Below, piece after piece: positions 32,149 to 33,666 of a DNA stretch of 33,666 nt. The notes below the pieces were generated by a model. The model did no database searches and was not told the origin of the DNA. It was given only the letters and a program-made list of their open reading frames with translations. Each line of letters opens with the position of its first letter. Position 1 is the first letter of the stretch. The stretch is taken from positions 1 to 33,666 of the forward strand of contig JAGATU010000054.1 of assembly GCA_017621115.1 (NCBI GenBank), given 5' to 3'. A program made the position numbers and the translations under genes. Source of the stretch: Lachnospiraceae bacterium (GTDB lineage: Bacteria; Bacillota_A; Clostridia; Lachnospirales; Lachnospiraceae).

Positions 32149-33426
32149 TTATACCACCTGTATTCCGCCATACTTGCGAATCTGCATTGCCACGCATGCA
32201 CCATCTCCAAATACTTCATCCATACACCTGCAATATCCATCTACCATATTGCTTTTTACAAATGCCTGTATTGTTCCTGCAAACCCTCCCCCATGGACCC
32301 TGCAAACACCGTCTTCACCCAGGAACATTTCACTGACTGCCAGTGCCAAGGACACATTCTGATGCTCTACATCCGAGTTGGAGTACACATTCTGTAAATA
32401 TTTGTAGGATGAATCGCCGGATTCTTTTATCGTCTTCAAAAATCCAACCATATCGTCTGCCTGCAATGCGGCAACTTCTTTTCCAACTCGCTTATTTTCA
32501 TTCACAAAATGAAGGGCACGTAACACCGCCCTGTCACCTGCATTTTCACGGATCGTCCCTATATTAGCAAGAATGTCTTCAGCCGGGACATCTCGCAGAA
32601 CCTCTTTCCCGAAAAATCCTGCCACTGCTTTCATTTCTCCCGGCACTGCTGCATACTCATGCGTTAAATCCGCATGAGACCCTTTTGTATCCGTAATACA
32701 CATACTATAGCCATATTCTTCAAGGCTAAAATTCACTTTTTCTACCAGCGGTTCCTTTGGATCTGCAAAATCAATATGAACTAAACCACCAACCGAACAA
32801 GCCATCTGATCCATCAATCCGCAGGGTTTTCCAAAATATATATTCTCTGCATATTGTCCGATTCTTGCTATTAATACAGGAGATACATTCATATCGTTAT
32901 ATAATCCCGACAAAATCGTTCCGATTAATACCTCAAACGCCGCAGAAGAAGATAACCCTGAGCCAATTAATACATCACTGGTAATGTATGCATGGAATCC
33001 GCCAATTTTTAAATCATTCTCTGTAAAACCTGCAAGCACACCTTTTATCAAAGACAAAGTTGTTCCTTTTTCGTCGGCACACGCAGAAAGATTATCTAAC
33101 GATATTGCCACCTCCGGATACTCATCCGAACGAACTCTTACCACACTATCAACTGTCTTTTTTACAATTGCAATTGCATCCAAATTAATCGAAGCCGCCA
33201 GTACTTCCCCATGCTGATGGTCCGTGTGGTTTCCTCCGATTTCCGTTCTGCCCGGCGCACTGAATATACTAATCTCTCCATCTCCATAGAAACCAACAAA
33301 CCGTTCTACCGCATCGGTATATCTTTTAACCTGGTATTCCTGATGTTTTCCCTCTCCGTAAATATCAGAAAACAATTTAGTCATTTGTCCGGATTTAATT
33401 GCTTGTATTAACTCTTTACTTTGCAT
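32149..33426 (-). CDS. galK: Galactokinase (GHMP kinase family)
   Basis: The enzyme phosphorylates D-galactose to galactose-1-phosphate with ATP, the entry of the Leloir pathway. The 425 residues carry the galactokinase signature as APGRTEIGGNHTDHQHG (a clostridial variant of GRxNLIGEHTDY), the GHMP ATP loop VLIGSGLSSSAAFEVLIG, and the C-terminal motif VHGGGFAGTIQAFV. The length is slightly above the usual 380-400. The ATG has an AGAGG site at 6 bp, and a TATAAT box lies about 40 bp upstream on the minus strand, after the terminator at 33478-33510. No galT or galE lies next to it. The gene is transcribed alone and does not seem to belong to the xylan operons. Confidence 0.96.
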   Translation of the reverse strand: MQSKELIQAIKSGQMTKLFSDIYGEGKHQEYQVKRYTDAVERFVGFYGDGEISIFSAPGRTEIGGNHTDHQHGEVLAASINLDAIAIVKKTVDSVVRVRSDEYPEVAISLDNLSACADEKGTTLSLIKGVLAGFTENDLKIGGFHAYITSDVLIGSGLSSSAAFEVLIGTILSGLYNDMNVSPVLIARIGQYAENIYFGKPCGLMDQMACSVGGLVHIDFADPKEPLVEKVNFSLEEYGYSMCITDTKGSHADLTHEYAAVPGEMKAVAGFFGKEVLRDVPAEDILANIGTIRENAGDRAVLRALHFVNENKRVGKEVAALQADDMVGFLKTIKESGDSSYKYLQNVYSNSDVEHQNVSLALAVSEMFLGEDGVCRVHGGGFAGTIQAFVKSNMVDGYCRCMDEVFGDGACVAMQIRKYGGIQVV

Positions 33427-33477
33427 GCAAAACCTCTTTTAACATTCATTTATACAGATATTATAACATCCGTTTAA

Positions 33478-33510
33478 TAAAAAAGAAAAGCACCCTTATC
33501 AGGTGCTTTT
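33478..33510 (-). terminator. Intrinsic terminator of the right-edge gene
   Basis: AAAAGCACC (33487-33495) pairs with GGTGCTTTT (33502-33510) around CTTATCA. On the minus strand a T-rich run follows (33478-33486). It lies 18 bp after the stop of the gene cut by the window edge. Confidence 0.85.
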
Positions 33511-33528
33511 CCTCTATCATCACATTAT

Positions 33529-33666
33529 TTACATCTTCACCAAACAAACATCCTCACACTTACCACCTGTTAATGTAAGTTCTGTCTTGTTTTCACCGTT
33601 TTCAAGAACATACTGTCCTTTGAATCCTTCCAAAGTAACGATACCGTTATCATCGGTGCATACTTC
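33529..33666 (-). CDS. C-terminal 45 residues of a protein cut by the right window edge
   Basis: The frame ends with TAA at 33529-33531 and is followed by a strong terminator, so it is a real gene end. The visible tail reads TDDNGIVTLEGFKGQYVLEN and then LTLTGGKCEDVCLVKM, a short beta-strand pattern. D-x-NG-x-VTF-x-GF-x-GxY tails are known to me from C-termini of GH10 xylanases and related secreted or cytosolic glycosidases. That would suit the xylan genes nearby, but 45 residues are too few for a firm call. Confidence 0.6.
   Translation of the reverse strand, partial: EVCTDDNGIVTLEGFKGQYVLENGENKTELTLTGGKCEDVCLVKM

Noticed and set aside
1..33666. CRISPR arrays, tRNA or rRNA genes, prophage, intact insertion sequence with transposase.
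   Set aside because: I saw no spaced repeat arrays, no cloverleaf with CCA-type ends, no rRNA-like stretches and no transposase or integrase reading frame.

Overview
The window reads as a low-GC Gram-positive gut anaerobe of the Lachnospiraceae (Clostridium cluster XIVa) type. The reasons are the AGGAGG-type ribosome sites, the GlgC/GlgD pair, YesM/YesN two-component systems, LplB/YtcP-type sugar permeases with an Ala/Glu-rich lipoprotein binding protein, intracellular GH8/GH67/GH95 enzymes, and DEETPLA-type surface anchors. The genus is not resolved. Almost everything lies on the minus strand, so genes are transcribed from right to left. The exceptions are an AraC-type regulator and one small ORF.

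Region 1 (1-4690) is a cell-surface/matrix locus. A three-gene operon (4602 to 2116) encodes a TasA/camelysin-like secreted protein and two signal-peptide, membrane-anchored surface proteins. A separate operon encodes a SARP-like regulator (winged helix, BTAD, degenerate GGDEF-like tail) and a small unknown protein. At the left edge another secreted protein begins. The TasA-like operon and the left-edge gene both have heptamer direct repeats at an exact 11-bp period, 10 bp upstream of the -10 box. That is the classical arrangement of a SARP operator; the regulator's own promoter lacks it.

Region 2 (4704-5256) is a nearly symmetrical palindrome of about 550 bp. It looks like a non-autonomous mobile element. 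It supplies the last codons and stop of the next gene and lies just upstream of the SARP-type operator.

Region 3 (5232-10086) holds a membrane protein of unknown function, a MATE exporter, and glgD-glgC for ADP-glucose/glycogen synthesis.

Region 4 (10087-28509) is a xylan/glucuronoxylan utilisation locus. It includes an oligosaccharide ABC importer (binding protein and two permeases) and a five-gene operon of chemoreceptor, SASA-type acetylesterase, GH67 alpha-glucuronidase, YesM-like kinase and YesN-like regulator. A cytosolic sugar-binding-domain/GGDEF protein, a second MATE exporter and a GH8 reducing-end exo-oligoxylanase follow. The importer promoter and the chemoreceptor-operon promoter share an identical layout: two copies of CTAKACTTTWTCSS exactly 22 bp apart. 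This is a good candidate for the YesN-type operator, and it joins uptake, side-chain removal and chemotaxis in one regulon.

Region 5 (28529-33666) has a divergent AraC regulator facing GH8, a GH95 enzyme (alpha-fucosidase or alpha-L-galactosidase), a 72-residue unknown ORF, galactokinase, and the last 45 codons of a gene cut by the right edge.

The likely biology is this. Acetylated, glucuronosylated xylo-oligosaccharides are sensed (YesM, possibly the chemoreceptor), imported by the ABC system, and trimmed in the cytoplasm by esterase, GH67, GH8 and GH95. Surplus sugar can be stored through GlgC/GlgD. The surface-fibre locus is a separate regulatory unit. Two proteins with GGDEF-type folds hint at a signalling link, but the sequence does not prove one.
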